A stretch of DNA of 64,000 nt from Arcicella aquatica (GTDB lineage Bacteria; Bacteroidota; Bacteroidia; Cytophagales; Spirosomataceae), in contig NZ_JAYFUL010000033.1 of the NCBI RefSeq assembly GCF_034928825.1, positions 1 to 64,000 of the forward strand. Reading direction: 5' to 3'. The notes beneath the pieces were generated by a model, which saw nothing but the letters and a program-made list of their open reading frames with translations, had not been told where the DNA came from and searched no databases. Positions 7,731-16,404 of the stretch are shown in pieces. A program made the translations under genes and the position numbers. Numbering within the stretch: the first letter of the stretch is position 1; every line of letters starts with the position of its first letter.

Positions 7731-10079
7731 ATGAAAAAAATACTTACCCTACTTATTACCACTTGTTTTTGTTTTACACTGTATGCTCAACAATTGAGTG
7801 TTGAACATATTATGCAAGACCCTAAATTTACCATTGGAGCTTTGCCTTCTTCTATCAATTGGTCGGAGGATAGTAAAATGGTTTATTTTAATTGGAATCC
7901 ATTCAGAAATAAGGCGGATTCGTTATATGGGGCTTCTGTCACTGAAAAAAAACCATTTAAAATAGCTCCTCAAACACGTAGAGCTTTACCTTCATTTTCG
8001 GGGGTATATAATAGAGATTTCTCTAAAAAAATCTATACAAAAAATGGCGATTTGTTTTTGCTAGACTGCAAAACAATGGCTGTTCGCCAGATTACTAATA
8101 CTGTTGAAACGGAAGGTAACCCTAATTTTAATGGCAAGGAAAACAAAATTATTTATACCAAAGCCAGCAACTTGTTTAGCTTTGATTTATCCACTGGCGA
8201 AACAGAACAACTCAGCAATTTTTTAAGTGGAGCTAAAAAAGCGGAAGCAAAGCTAAATGAACAAGAAAAATGGCAAAAAACTGACCAGTTAAGTCTTTTT
8301 GAAATATTAAAAGAACGTGCTGATAAGAAAAAGCAGGGAGATATAATTGCCAAAGCTGATTTGCCTAAACGTGCCAAAGAGATTTATATTGATGATAAAA
8401 GAGTAGATATTCAGACTTTGAGTCCTGATGAAAATTATATTACCTATCGTTTAACTAAATCGGCAACGGGTGCTAAAAATGCTGTTGTGCCAAGCTATGT
8501 AACCGAATCGGGGTTTACCGAAGATTTGCCTGCTAGAACCAAAGTAGGTGCGCCGATGCCAAGTTATGAGTTTTGGGTATATGACATCAAAAAAGATACC
8601 GCTTTACAGGTTTCTACGAAGGAGATTGAGGGAATTTATGACCAACCTGATTATTTAAAAGATTATGCTAAAAAAGATACGACCAAAAATAAAAAGGTAG
8701 AACCTAGAAAAGTAATCTTTAGTGAAGTCGTATGGTCGGAAGATGGTAAATATTGTGTCTTGGTTGTAAGAAGTCAGGATAATAAAGACCGTTGGATTTT
8801 GAAATTGGATGTTGCTACCCGAAAACTGAAGACTATCGACAGACAAAGAGATGAGGCTTGGATTGGCGGACCGGGGATTAATTTCGGAAATATTGGTTTT
8901 TTAGGGGATAATCAAACGGTATATTATCAATCAGAAGAAGATGGTTATTCTCATATTTACACTGCCAACTTAGCAACTGGGGCTAAAAAACAATTAACAA
9001 AAGGTAAATTTGAAGTACAGAGCCTTCAACTATCAAAAGACAAACTATTTTTTTATTTTACTTCAAACGAGGTACATCCAGGAGAACAGCATTTTTATAA
9101 AATGGCTGTAACAGGTGGGGATAGAATACGTTTAACAAAAATGACGGGCTCGAACCAAGTGGTGCTTTCACCCGATGAAACCAAATTAGCGTATTTGAAT
9201 TCTTATTCAAATCGTCCTTGGGAAGTGTATATTCAAGACAATATTGTAAATGCTCCCCCTACCCAGATTACTAAATCACAAAGTCAGCAGTTTAAAGAAT
9301 ACAAATGGCGTGAGCCTGAAATCATTACTTTTAGTGCAAAGGATGGCGCTGAGGTATATGCTCGTTTATATGAAGCCAAAGGAGAGAAAGGGAAAAAACC
9401 AGCAGTAATCTTTGTACATGGTGCGGGGTATCTACAAAATGTACATAAATGGTGGAGCCAGTATTTCCGTGAATATATGTTCCATAATATGTTAGTTGAT
9501 AACGGTTATACTGTCCTAGATATTGATTACCGTGGTTCATCAGGTTATGGTAGAGATTGGCGTACAGGCATTTATCGTTTTATGGGTGGTAAAGATTTGA
9601 CAGACCAAGTAGATGGAGCAAAATGGCTGGTTGAAAACCAAGGGGTAGACCCTAAAAAAATCGGTATTTATGGTGGTTCATATGGTGGTTTTATTACTTT
9701 GATGGCAATGTTTACTACGCCAGATGTATTTGCTGCGGGTGCTGCACTAAGACCTGTAACAGACTGGGCGGCCTATAATCACCCTTATACGGCAAACATT
9801 CTGAATGAACCCCAAACAGACTCTATTGCATATCGCAAAAGCTCACCAATATATTATGCAGATGGATTGAAGGGAAATCTATTGATATGTCATGGTATGA
9901 TAGATGTAAATGTACATTATCAAGATGCTGTTCGTTTGGCTCAAAGGCTGATTGAATTGAAAAAAGACAACTGGGAATTGGCATCTTATCCGATGGAAGA
10001 CCATGGTTTTGTAGAACCTACTTCGTGGATAGATGAATACAAGCGTATCTTTAAACTGTTTGAAAGAACGCTTAAATAA
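7731..10079 (+). CDS. Secreted S9-family prolyl oligopeptidase / dipeptidyl-peptidase-like enzyme
   Basis: A 782-residue exported serine peptidase. Residues 1-20 are a signal peptide ending in LYAQQ. Residues 25-530 show PD40/WD40-like beta-propeller repeats typical of the S9 family. The C-terminal alpha/beta hydrolase domain carries the nucleophile in YGGSYGG (Ser650), Asp725 in GMIDVNV and His758 in MEDHGF, a complete triad. Such enzymes release di- or oligopeptides from the N-terminus of substrates in the periplasm. It stands alone between the murC terminator and a REP-like hairpin. The exact specificity (DPP4-like or other) cannot be decided from sequence. Confidence 0.93.
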   Translation: MKKILTLLITTCFCFTLYAQQLSVEHIMQDPKFTIGALPSSINWSEDSKMVYFNWNPFRNKADSLYGASVTEKKPFKIAPQTRRALPSFSGVYNRDFSKKIYTKNGDLFLLDCKTMAVRQITNTVETEGNPNFNGKENKIIYTKASNLFSFDLSTGETEQLSNFLSGAKKAEAKLNEQEKWQKTDQLSLFEILKERADKKKQGDIIAKADLPKRAKEIYIDDKRVDIQTLSPDENYITYRLTKSATGAKNAVVPSYVTESGFTEDLPARTKVGAPMPSYEFWVYDIKKDTALQVSTKEIEGIYDQPDYLKDYAKKDTTKNKKVEPRKVIFSEVVWSEDGKYCVLVVRSQDNKDRWILKLDVATRKLKTIDRQRDEAWIGGPGINFGNIGFLGDNQTVYYQSEEDGYSHIYTANLATGAKKQLTKGKFEVQSLQLSKDKLFFYFTSNEVHPGEQHFYKMAVTGGDRIRLTKMTGSNQVVLSPDETKLAYLNSYSNRPWEVYIQDNIVNAPPTQITKSQSQQFKEYKWREPEIITFSAKDGAEVYARLYEAKGEKGKKPAVIFVHGAGYLQNVHKWWSQYFREYMFHNMLVDNGYTVLDIDYRGSSGYGRDWRTGIYRFMGGKDLTDQVDGAKWLVENQGVDPKKIGIYGGSYGGFITLMAMFTTPDVFAAGAALRPVTDWAAYNHPYTANILNEPQTDSIAYRKSSPIYYADGLKGNLLICHGMIDVNVHYQDAVRLAQRLIELKKDNWELASYPMEDHGFVEPTSWIDEYKRIFKLFERTLK

Positions 10080-10168
10080 TGGTGAATTGTGAGTTAGTGA
10101 ATTAGTGATTAATTGGTCATCGGAAATCGGATTTCAGATAGCAGCTAATCATTATAATCTATTATAAT

Positions 10169-10242
10169 CTTGTAGCGGTAACCCTTGCGGTTACCGTTTC
10201 TTGTATCCGATAAACGGTAACTGCAAGGGTTACCGCTACAAG
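10169..10242. repeat. REP-like palindrome between convergent genes
   Basis: Two 31-bp arms pair with a single mismatch around a 12-nt loop. Each arm is itself a palindrome of the form CGGTAACC..GGTTACCG, so this resembles a paired REP element rather than a simple terminator. It is more GC-rich than its surroundings. Outer imperfect repeats related to TGTGAGTTAGTGAATT lie at 10081-10110 and 10255-10283 in opposite orientation. It probably also stops or stabilises both converging transcripts. Confidence 0.8.
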
Positions 10243-10282
10243 AAATTTAAATCACACAATTCACTAACTCACAACTCACTAA

Positions 10283-11089
10283 TTAATCAACCTTATATTT
10301 AAAATCCAATGGATTAGCATATTTAAACTGATAGCCAGTTTGTTGTATGAGCTTCTGAGGACTTATAATTTTAAAGGGAATAGGCTCAGTAGCTTCTTCA
10401 AAAATAGGTTTTTCAAACCCATATTCTTCACAGTTCTTTAAAAATACCGCTTCCCGAACGGGATGTTCTGGCGAAACAGCATTAAAAGTCTCCTGCCAAA
10501 TACCCTTTTCAAGTATCATCGCAATAATGCCTATTACATCGTCTTGGTGTATATAATTGACAGGAATTTGTCCCGTATTTATACGTTTACCAGCAAAATA
10601 CTTCGCCCCTATTCTTTCCTGTCCCATCAACCCTCCACAACGCAAGATTGTTGTTGCTAAGTCCAGTCCTTTTAACAGATTCTCTACCTTTATCAACGCA
10701 GAAGACGCTATCACTTCGTCGTCTTCGGTGATTGTTCTATTCAAATCTGGATATACAGAAGTAGATGATGTATAGAGAATAGATTGAATACTGGATGAAG
10801 AAAGAGAGGTAATTAATGATTGTATTTGTTGTACATGATAGTCTTCCCCAAATTTGCCAGCACGAGGAGGAATGCAAATAATTAAGACATCTGAATTCAG
10901 GAACTCTGCAAGATTATCGCTTTCAACTTCGGGAGAGAATTTAACCACAAAAGGACTAATACCCACAGCTTGCAATAATGGGAATTTAGCTTCAGAGGTA
11001 GTAGAACCTTTTACTTGATGTCCTTGTGCTACTAAATACTTACCTAAAGGCAAGCCTAGCCAACCGCAACCTAAAATGCTAATTTTCAT
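10283..11089 (-). CDS. NAD(P)-binding SDR-like protein (YeeZ-like epimerase/dehydratase)
   Basis: A 268-residue protein with a nucleotide-binding N-terminus KISILGCGWLGLPLGKYL, then strands ending in IICIPPRAG and a YTSSTSVYPD segment, as in the atypical SDR proteins related to YeeZ. Substrate unknown; family members are annotated as NAD-dependent epimerases/dehydratases. The open frame extends upstream to 11170, but the ATG at 11087-11089 overlaps the TGA of nadD in an ATGA junction and begins exactly at the Rossmann strand, so this is the start I chose. It is translationally coupled to nadD. Confidence 0.85.
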   Translation of the reverse strand: MKISILGCGWLGLPLGKYLVAQGHQVKGSTTSEAKFPLLQAVGISPFVVKFSPEVESDNLAEFLNSDVLIICIPPRAGKFGEDYHVQQIQSLITSLSSSSIQSILYTSSTSVYPDLNRTITEDDEVIASSALIKVENLLKGLDLATTILRCGGLMGQERIGAKYFAGKRINTGQIPVNYIHQDDVIGIIAMILEKGIWQETFNAVSPEHPVREAVFLKNCEEYGFEKPIFEEATEPIPFKIISPQKLIQQTGYQFKYANPLDFKYKVD

Positions 11090-11658
11090 AAGTAAAATTT
11101 TTTCCTCAAAATGAACTCTTCCACTGCCTCGGGAATCATATAACTGATTGATTGTCCATTCTTTAAGCATTCTCGAATAAAAGTGGCAGAAATATCCAAT
11201 AAAGGTGCTTTGACTAAACGTACGTTAGGATGTTTCTCTAAATCACTCAGTTCGGCATTGGGGCGGGGATAAACATATAAGCCGAAGTATTCTAATATCT
11301 TATCGTGGTTTTTCCAGTTTGGAAATTGAGCCAAGTTATCACCACCAATAATCAATTTAAATTCATGTTGTGGATGCTTCTCTTGTAAACGGATTAGTGT
11401 ATCAATCGTGTAAGAAGGTTTGGGCATCGAAAATTCGATATTAGTTACTTTGAATCTAGGATTATCAGCGATGGCTTTTTCAACCATATCCAAACGATCA
11501 AATTCGTGTAATAGCGATTTATTCTTTTTAAATGGATTCTGTGGCGACACTACAAACCAGACTTGTTCTAAGTCGGTAGTAGTAGCCATTACGTTGGCAA
11601 CTATTAAATGCCCAATATGGATGGGATTGAAAGAACCAAAAAAGAGACCTATTTTCAT
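11086..11658 (-). CDS. nadD: Nicotinate-nucleotide adenylyltransferase
   Basis: NadD transfers AMP from ATP to nicotinate mononucleotide, giving deamido-NAD in NAD synthesis. The cytidylyltransferase-fold motif GSFNPIHIGH lies at residues 8-17 and the C-terminal ISATFIR nucleotide-binding motif is intact. The 190 residues are a normal length. The stop overlaps the start of the downstream SDR-like gene by 4 bp. Upstream, about 105 bp with inverted AGCTCATAGCTC-type repeats separates it from gmk, so it may be transcribed from gmk or from its own start. Confidence 0.96.
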   Translation of the reverse strand: MKIGLFFGSFNPIHIGHLIVANVMATTTDLEQVWFVVSPQNPFKKNKSLLHEFDRLDMVEKAIADNPRFKVTNIEFSMPKPSYTIDTLIRLQEKHPQHEFKLIIGGDNLAQFPNWKNHDKILEYFGLYVYPRPNAELSDLEKHPNVRLVKAPLLDISATFIRECLKNGQSISYMIPEAVEEFILRKKFYL

Positions 11659-11661
11659 ATA

Positions 11662-11762
11662 GTTCTGAGCTCTTAAGATTTGAGCAACAAGCTATGAACA
11701 ATTATTATTATTGGTATTAACAAATGGATAAGCTCATAGCTCAATACTCACAGCTTTTAAAG
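11662..11762. repeat. Imperfect inverted repeats of AGCTCATAGCTC type
   Basis: Between gmk and nadD, a left arm with TTGAGCAACAAGCTATGA faces a right arm with AAGCTCATAGCTCAATA about 45 bp away. Related GAGCTATGAGC-like tracts occur at several other gene ends in this window (31972-32010, 34667-34697, 34783-34812). No terminator-type T run is present. Confidence 0.5.
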
Positions 11763-11763
11763 C

Positions 11764-12333
11764 TTAGTTTATAAATTCATCAAATAGTTTTTGAGCTTTT
11801 CTGAATGCCTCTGTTAAATCATCATTCAATAACACAATATCAAATTTATCTTGGAATGACATTTCAAAATTCATTTTGAATACTCTCTTAGAAATAGAGT
11901 CTTCCGAATCTGTACCACGTTCGCGCAAGCGTTTTTCTAGCTCTTGTACGCTTGGTACTTTTACAAAGATAGACAACGCTCGTTCTTTGTAATATTCCTT
12001 CAATTTTACTCCTCCACGAACATCCACATCAAAAATCACATGTTTACCAGATGCCCATAAACGTTCAATTTCTGACTTCAACGTACCGTAATAAGCACCA
12101 GGGTAAACTTCTTCCCATTCTACAAATTCATCTTTATCAATCTTAGTTTTGAATTCCTCTGGCGTCATAAAGTGATAATCTTTTCCATTTTCTTCATTCC
12201 GTCCACGTTTGTCACGCGTGCAAGCAGAAATAGAAAATCCAAGATTGGCATTATTGGCAAGCAAGTGCTTAACAATAGTAGTTTTGCCCGAACCAGAAGG
12301 GGCAGAGAAGATAATAAGTTTTCCGTTTTCCAA
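11764..12333 (-). CDS. gmk: Guanylate kinase
   Basis: Guanylate kinase phosphorylates GMP (and dGMP) to the diphosphate with ATP. The P-loop APSGSGKTT is at residues 11-19, followed by the GMP-binding region with CTRDKRGRNEENGKDYHF and the EWEEVYPGAYYGT segment. The 189 residues are a typical length. It is the first gene of a possible gmk-nadD-SDR series, and a 14-bp-stem terminator lies immediately upstream, closing the anti-sigma gene, so gmk needs its own promoter; I could not place one. Confidence 0.97.
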   Translation of the reverse strand: MENGKLIIFSAPSGSGKTTIVKHLLANNANLGFSISACTRDKRGRNEENGKDYHFMTPEEFKTKIDKDEFVEWEEVYPGAYYGTLKSEIERLWASGKHVIFDVDVRGGVKLKEYYKERALSIFVKVPSVQELEKRLRERGTDSEDSISKRVFKMNFEMSFQDKFDIVLLNDDLTEAFRKAQKLFDEFIN

Positions 12334-12370
12334 TTTTCAACAAGTAAAATACCCTAATTAATTAAAAGTA

Positions 12371-12419
12371 AAAGGCTATTAAGTATATCGTAAACAAAAC
12401 GACCAACTTAATAACCTTT
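12371..12419 (-). terminator. Terminator of the sigma/anti-sigma unit
   Basis: A 14-bp stem (AAAGGCTATTAAGT against ACTTAATAACCTTT, one wobble) around a 21-nt loop begins 24 bp past the anti-sigma stop codon. It separates this unit from gmk. Confidence 0.7.
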
Positions 12420-12442
12420 ATTTTTTGAGCTTAAATACTCAA

Positions 12443-12709
12443 TTATAATGCACTTATTTTCTTTTTGATACAATCAATCAAACTCGTCGGAACACATTTC
12501 TTTTCCAATCTTAATTGCATTGTTTCTTTAATACACTTTTCCAATTCATATCCTTTCTCACACGGCAAACATTTATCCATGTTCTGTTTAAATTGGGCTA
12601 TTTGCTCTTCTGATGCCTGACCGTCCACAATTAATTGAACTAATTTCATGCATTCAGATTGATGCTCACAGCTTGTTTTTTTTTGAATTTTTTCAACCTC
12701 GGAAACCAT
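12443..12709 (-). CDS. Small Cys-rich anti-sigma factor (zinc-type, putative)
   Basis: An 88-residue soluble protein with seven cysteines, including MDKCLPCEKGYELEKC near the middle. A CxxC pair after an upstream histidine, a length of about 90 residues and a place directly downstream of an ECF sigma gene are what is expected of zinc-binding anti-sigma (ZAS/RsrA-like) proteins, which hold their sigma factor inactive. It has no membrane segment, so it would act in the cytoplasm. The exact HxxxCxxC arrangement is not evident, so the assignment rests mainly on size, cysteines and context. Confidence 0.65.
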   Translation of the reverse strand: MVSEVEKIQKKTSCEHQSECMKLVQLIVDGQASEEQIAQFKQNMDKCLPCEKGYELEKCIKETMQLRLEKKCVPTSLIDCIKKKISAL

Positions 12710-12869
12710 TATTCTATTGGATTAAACAAATTTTAATTTGGCGTTGTATTGGGGTTACTATTTATGATAATCAAGTAGTTATTGAACAGGAAGGTTGTAA
12801 AAAAAATTCCCATATACTAAAAAATATAAAAAATTTCTTGATTATAATTATTTTTCCATCAATAGTTGA

Positions 12870-13487
12870 CTATTCTGCCATGCTGTCAGCATTTACGTCA
12901 TAGCCCAAAGATTTGGCATACGATTTCAATTTTTCTTTTAACAACATTCTGGCACGGTGTAAACGAGAACGTACGGTTCCTATAGGTATATCTAATATCT
13001 TCGCCATTTCTTCATAAGTAAACCCTTCAACATCACATAGTATAATAACAGTACGAAAATCAACAGGTAAAGCATTTAGCGCATTGGCAATTTCATCTCC
13101 AATTAAATCTTGAACAGTATCTGCTCTTAAATCAACTGTTTGAGTAGTTTCTGCGTCTTCTTCTGAATTATAAGTTGTTTCAACATCCTGATAATCAACC
13201 TTCGACGGCTCTTTAGATTTCTTCCTAAAATCGTTAATAAAACTATTCTTCAGGATTCTGAACAGCCATGCTTTAGCATTAGTTCCCTCGGCAAATGAAT
13301 TGATAAATCTAAATGCTTTCAGGTATGTGTCTTGAACAAGGTCGTTAGCATCATCCTCATCGTTTGTCAGACGGAAGGCAAAGTTGTACATTGAGTCAAT
13401 GTACGGCATAAACTCTTTTTCGAAAACTCTGTGTTTTTCTACTTCAGTATAGGTTTGAGTTATTTTAATTTCTTCTTGCTCGTCCAT
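12870..13487 (-). CDS. ECF-type RNA polymerase sigma factor
   Basis: A 205-residue sigma-70 family protein of the ECF class. Region 2 at about 30-100 carries FRLTNDEDDANDLVQDTYLKAFRF and the DNA-melting segment AKAWLFRILKNSFINDFRKK. Region 4 near 135-195 has LPVDFRTVIILCDVEGFTYEEMAKILDIPIGTVRSRLHRAR, shown here in two parts: the helix-turn-helix and the conserved SRLHRAR end. A linker of about 30 acidic residues separates them. It lies 160 bp upstream of the putative anti-sigma gene, and a 9-bp palindrome lies just before its start. Confidence 0.93.
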   Translation of the reverse strand: MDEQEEIKITQTYTEVEKHRVFEKEFMPYIDSMYNFAFRLTNDEDDANDLVQDTYLKAFRFINSFAEGTNAKAWLFRILKNSFINDFRKKSKEPSKVDYQDVETTYNSEEDAETTQTVDLRADTVQDLIGDEIANALNALPVDFRTVIILCDVEGFTYEEMAKILDIPIGTVRSRLHRARMLLKEKLKSYAKSLGYDVNADSMAE

Positions 13488-13504
13488 GATTGCTGCTGAA
13501 TATC

Positions 13505-13543
13505 ACTTGATAAAAATAGAAAATGATACCGTAATTATCAAGT
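13505..13543. promoter_or_regulatory. Inverted repeat upstream of the ECF sigma gene
   Basis: ACTTGATAA at 13505-13513 and TTATCAAGT at 13535-13543 form perfect 9-bp arms 21 nt apart, ending 18 bp before the sigma start codon. This could be an operator or a leader hairpin; a control role is inference. Confidence 0.4.
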
Positions 13544-13653
13544 AATTTATTGAATCTACATTACATTGTTTTAGATAATCTCTATAAACAAACAACTTGC
13601 CAAGCATGATTTGAACTTTTTTCCTGACAAAAAGGCGTAAAACTTTTTTTATT

Positions 13654-14160
13654 TTAATCTTTTCTAAATAACTGGATAATTACAATTACTAATGTAGTAA
13701 AAATCGTGCTAGCAATCACTTTTGCTAAGATGGGGAGAATAAGCCCGAAATTGGAGGCCTCTAATGAAAATAAAATAAAGTGATGAATAACCGTCAATAT
13801 CATTACATAGGTCAGAAACCAAGATACCCCCATTGATTTCAAACTTAGTATTTGGCGTTCGTCATAGCCTCTCTGAGGCACCAATAAAGCCAAAATTGGT
13901 GTACGAATATAAGCGATGAATGTCATGGCTGCTGCATTAGCACCAATGGTATTATAAAATATATCAACAAACATTCCTGCAATAAAACCTAAGAAAATCA
14001 ATTGGACTCTATTAATATCAAAAGGAAGCAAAATGACCGTAGCTACATAAACAAAACAAAATGCGTGATTGAGAAATACCAATTGTCTAACAAAGAAAAT
14101 TTGCAACAAAAGATAAAATATAAAAGTAAGTATTTGAGGAAAAATATTTCTTGGAGTCAT
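13654..14160 (-). CDS. mreD: Rod shape-determining protein MreD
   Basis: A 168-residue inner membrane protein with about five hydrophobic segments, small and low in motifs as is usual for MreD. The identification rests on size, topology and on following mreC and mreB in the same direction. With MreB, MreC, RodA and PBP2 it forms the elongasome that guides lateral wall synthesis. The gap to mreC is 56 bp. The run GFIAGMFVDIFYNTIGANAAAMT is typical of the Bacteroidota versions, seen here at about residues 57-79 (written only to show the G-rich loop and its D). Confidence 0.85.
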   Translation of the reverse strand: MTPRNIFPQILTFIFYLLLQIFFVRQLVFLNHAFCFVYVATVILLPFDINRVQLIFLGFIAGMFVDIFYNTIGANAAAMTFIAYIRTPILALLVPQRGYDERQILSLKSMGVSWFLTYVMILTVIHHFILFSLEASNFGLILPILAKVIASTIFTTLVIVIIQLFRKD

Positions 14161-14216
14161 TATTAATTAGATTGCCGAGTTTATAATGGCTATGCAAATT
14201 ATTGGAAAATAGTACG

Positions 14217-15065
14217 CTATTTTTTTACTTCACTATCAGTACTTTCTAAGGTTCTTTGTTCTTTTTCTAGTTTGTTATTTATAACATATACATACGAAAG
14301 CGTACTAAAGTCAGTGGCCAATTTTACTTTTATGTCATGAAAAGTTTGGTCTGGTTTTAAACCTACTTTGCTAACGTAACCAATGACGATGTTCGACGGG
14401 AAGACGTAATTGAAGTCTGACGTCATTACAGTATCCTTTACTTTCACATTTTTGTACCTTGAAACATCTGTCATTTCTACGACAGAAGGATTCAGTCCAT
14501 CCCATTTGATAGAGCCGATTTCATTGTTGCTTTTAATCTTGGCAGAAACAGTATATTCTGAATGTAGTATAGAGATTATTCTTGAATAATGTTCCGAACA
14601 TGATTTTATTTTACCTACTACGCCCGTTGAAGAAATTACTCCCATCCCAGGTGCTAAACCATCAGCCGTACCTTTATCTATCGTAATATAGTTATTAAAC
14701 TGAGCTACGCTTAGGTTAGTAACTTTGGCTACCGTAACCTTAAAGCGAGCTGCCACAGCAGAATCAGCTTTGTAATTGATGATAGAGTGAGTAATGGGCG
14801 TTTGTTGAGCTTGTAGCTTCTCTACTAACTCATAAAGTCTTTTATTTTCCGAGCTTAAATCTTCATTCACTTTGCTCAGGTTAGAATACTCTACGATACT
14901 ATTGGAAATATCCAATGCTTGTGCAGCATAATAGTTCGTAGTGTTGAACATGATAGCACTGGGGTAATTATTATATGAATAAAAAAACCACAGACTCAGT
15001 ACCTCCAATAATGCAAACAAAATGAAGGCTCGTTTCCTAGAGATAAATTGGATTAACTGATACAT
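14217..15065 (-). CDS. mreC: Rod shape-determining protein MreC
   Basis: A 282-residue bitopic membrane protein: a transmembrane helix at about 12-32, a coiled coil around 60-95 (LSKVNEDLSSENKRLYELVEK region), then the periplasmic beta domain with ITIDKGTADGLAPGMGVIS, the most conserved stretch of MreC. It links cytoplasmic MreB to the periplasmic wall-synthesis enzymes. It is flanked by mreB and mreD in the normal order. A strong hairpin in the 120-bp gap after mreB may reduce expression of mreC and mreD relative to mreB. Confidence 0.95.
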   Translation of the reverse strand: MYQLIQFISRKRAFILFALLEVLSLWFFYSYNNYPSAIMFNTTNYYAAQALDISNSIVEYSNLSKVNEDLSSENKRLYELVEKLQAQQTPITHSIINYKADSAVAARFKVTVAKVTNLSVAQFNNYITIDKGTADGLAPGMGVISSTGVVGKIKSCSEHYSRIISILHSEYTVSAKIKSNNEIGSIKWDGLNPSVVEMTDVSRYKNVKVKDTVMTSDFNYVFPSNIVIGYVSKVGLKPDQTFHDIKVKLATDFSTLSYVYVINNKLEKEQRTLESTDSEVKK

Positions 15066-15121
15066 TTATTAAAAGAAGAATCTTGGAATAATTGATTTGA
15101 CAGAAAAGGCTATAATGTAAA

Positions 15122-15170
15122 AATGAGTAAACGAAAGAACATAAAAATATCATTCTTTCATTTACTCATT
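15122..15170 (-). terminator. Hairpin between mreB and mreC
   Basis: Arms of 18 bp (AATGAGTAAACGAAAGAA with TTCTTTCATTTACTCATT, one wobble) enclose a 13-nt loop. It begins 16 bp past the mreB stop codon. There is no long T run on the minus strand, so partial termination or 3' end protection of mreB mRNA is likely. Confidence 0.55.
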
Positions 15171-15185
15171 CCTTAGCCTAGTTAA

Positions 15186-16211
15186 TTAAGAGATGAGAAT
15201 AGGCTTGAAATGGTCGAGGTGTTTTAATACTTCACCTGTTCCACGCACTACAGCTCTTAATGGATCATCAGCAATATGAATAGGCAATTTAGTTTTGTTA
15301 GCTAAACGCTTATCTAAACCATGCAACAACGCTCCTCCACCTGTTAAATGAATACCATTGTGATAAATATCTGCCGAAAGTTCAGGAGGTGACACCTCTA
15401 GGGCTTTCATTACGGCTTCTTCAATTTTAGAAATTGATTTATCTAGGGCATAAGCAATCTCTGAATAAGTAACCTTTATTTCTTTCGGGATACCAGTCAT
15501 TAAGTCACGTCCACGGATTTCATAATCTGCTGGTGGATTTTCCAATTCTGGCAACGCTGAACCTACTTCTATTTTGATTAACTCTGCCGAACGCTCACCA
15601 ATCAATAAATTATGCTCGCGACGCATATAATCAACAATATCACGGGTAAATACATCTCCAGCGATACGTACTGAAGCCTCACAAACAATACCTGAAAGCG
15701 CAATGACTGCTATTTCGGTAGTACCTCCGCCAATATCCACAATCATTGAACCGTTTGGTTGTTCAATATCTATTCCAATACCTATTGCCGCAACGATAGG
15801 TTCATGAATCATATACACTTCTTTTGCTCCAGCGTGTTCACAAGAATCTTTTACCGCTCTTTTTTCTACCTCTGTAATTCCAGAAGGAATACAAACAACC
15901 ATTCGGTGAGATGGCGTAAAGAAACGACTTCCCGTATCAATCATTTTTATCATTCCCCGAATCATCAATTCGGCTGCCGTAAAGTCAGCAATCACTCCGT
16001 CTTTCAAAGGACGAATCGTTTTGATATTATCATTGGTTTTTTCGTGCATCTGCATTGCCTTGTTACCAATGGCTAATACTTTATTGCTCAATTTATCAAG
16101 GGCAATAATTGATGGTTCGTCAACCACAATTCTATCTTTATGGATAATTAACGTATTGGCAGTGCCAAGGTCAATCGCAATGTCTGAAGTCAGGAAATTG
16201 AATAATCCCAT
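15186..16211 (-). CDS. mreB: Rod shape-determining protein MreB (actin homologue)
   Basis: MreB is the bacterial actin that positions lateral peptidoglycan synthesis. This is 341 residues long starting at MGLFNFLTSDIAIDLGTANTLI (start of the actin phosphate-1 loop, DLGTANT). The phosphate-2 loop MIVDIGGGTTEIAVI and the adenosine motif LTGGGALLHGLD are intact. The frame is open 21 codons further upstream to 16274, but ATG at 16209-16211 gives the N-terminus found across the family, so I chose it. First gene of mreB-mreC-mreD. Confidence 0.97.
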   Translation of the reverse strand: MGLFNFLTSDIAIDLGTANTLIIHKDRIVVDEPSIIALDKLSNKVLAIGNKAMQMHEKTNDNIKTIRPLKDGVIADFTAAELMIRGMIKMIDTGSRFFTPSHRMVVCIPSGITEVEKRAVKDSCEHAGAKEVYMIHEPIVAAIGIGIDIEQPNGSMIVDIGGGTTEIAVIALSGIVCEASVRIAGDVFTRDIVDYMRREHNLLIGERSAELIKIEVGSALPELENPPADYEIRGRDLMTGIPKEIKVTYSEIAYALDKSISKIEEAVMKALEVSPPELSADIYHNGIHLTGGGALLHGLDKRLANKTKLPIHIADDPLRAVVRGTGEVLKHLDHFKPILIS

Positions 16212-16404
16212 TTTGTGAATTTGTTCTTTATTTTTTATATTTCTTTTGAACAGGTATTGTGTAAAGTTAGTCAATTTAAACTACCTGTTATCGGATATTC
16301 TTGTAAAAGTACAAAATTAATGAGAATGTAAGAGATTACCTTAAAACCACGAGGAAAAATTAGTAGGAATTAAAGCCAAGAAGATAAAATATGATAAATA
16401 GCCC

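Noticed and set aside
10283..11170. Longer form of the SDR-like protein starting at 11170
   Set aside because: The additional 27 codons lie inside nadD; the ATGA junction at 11086-11089 gives a start at the Rossmann strand.
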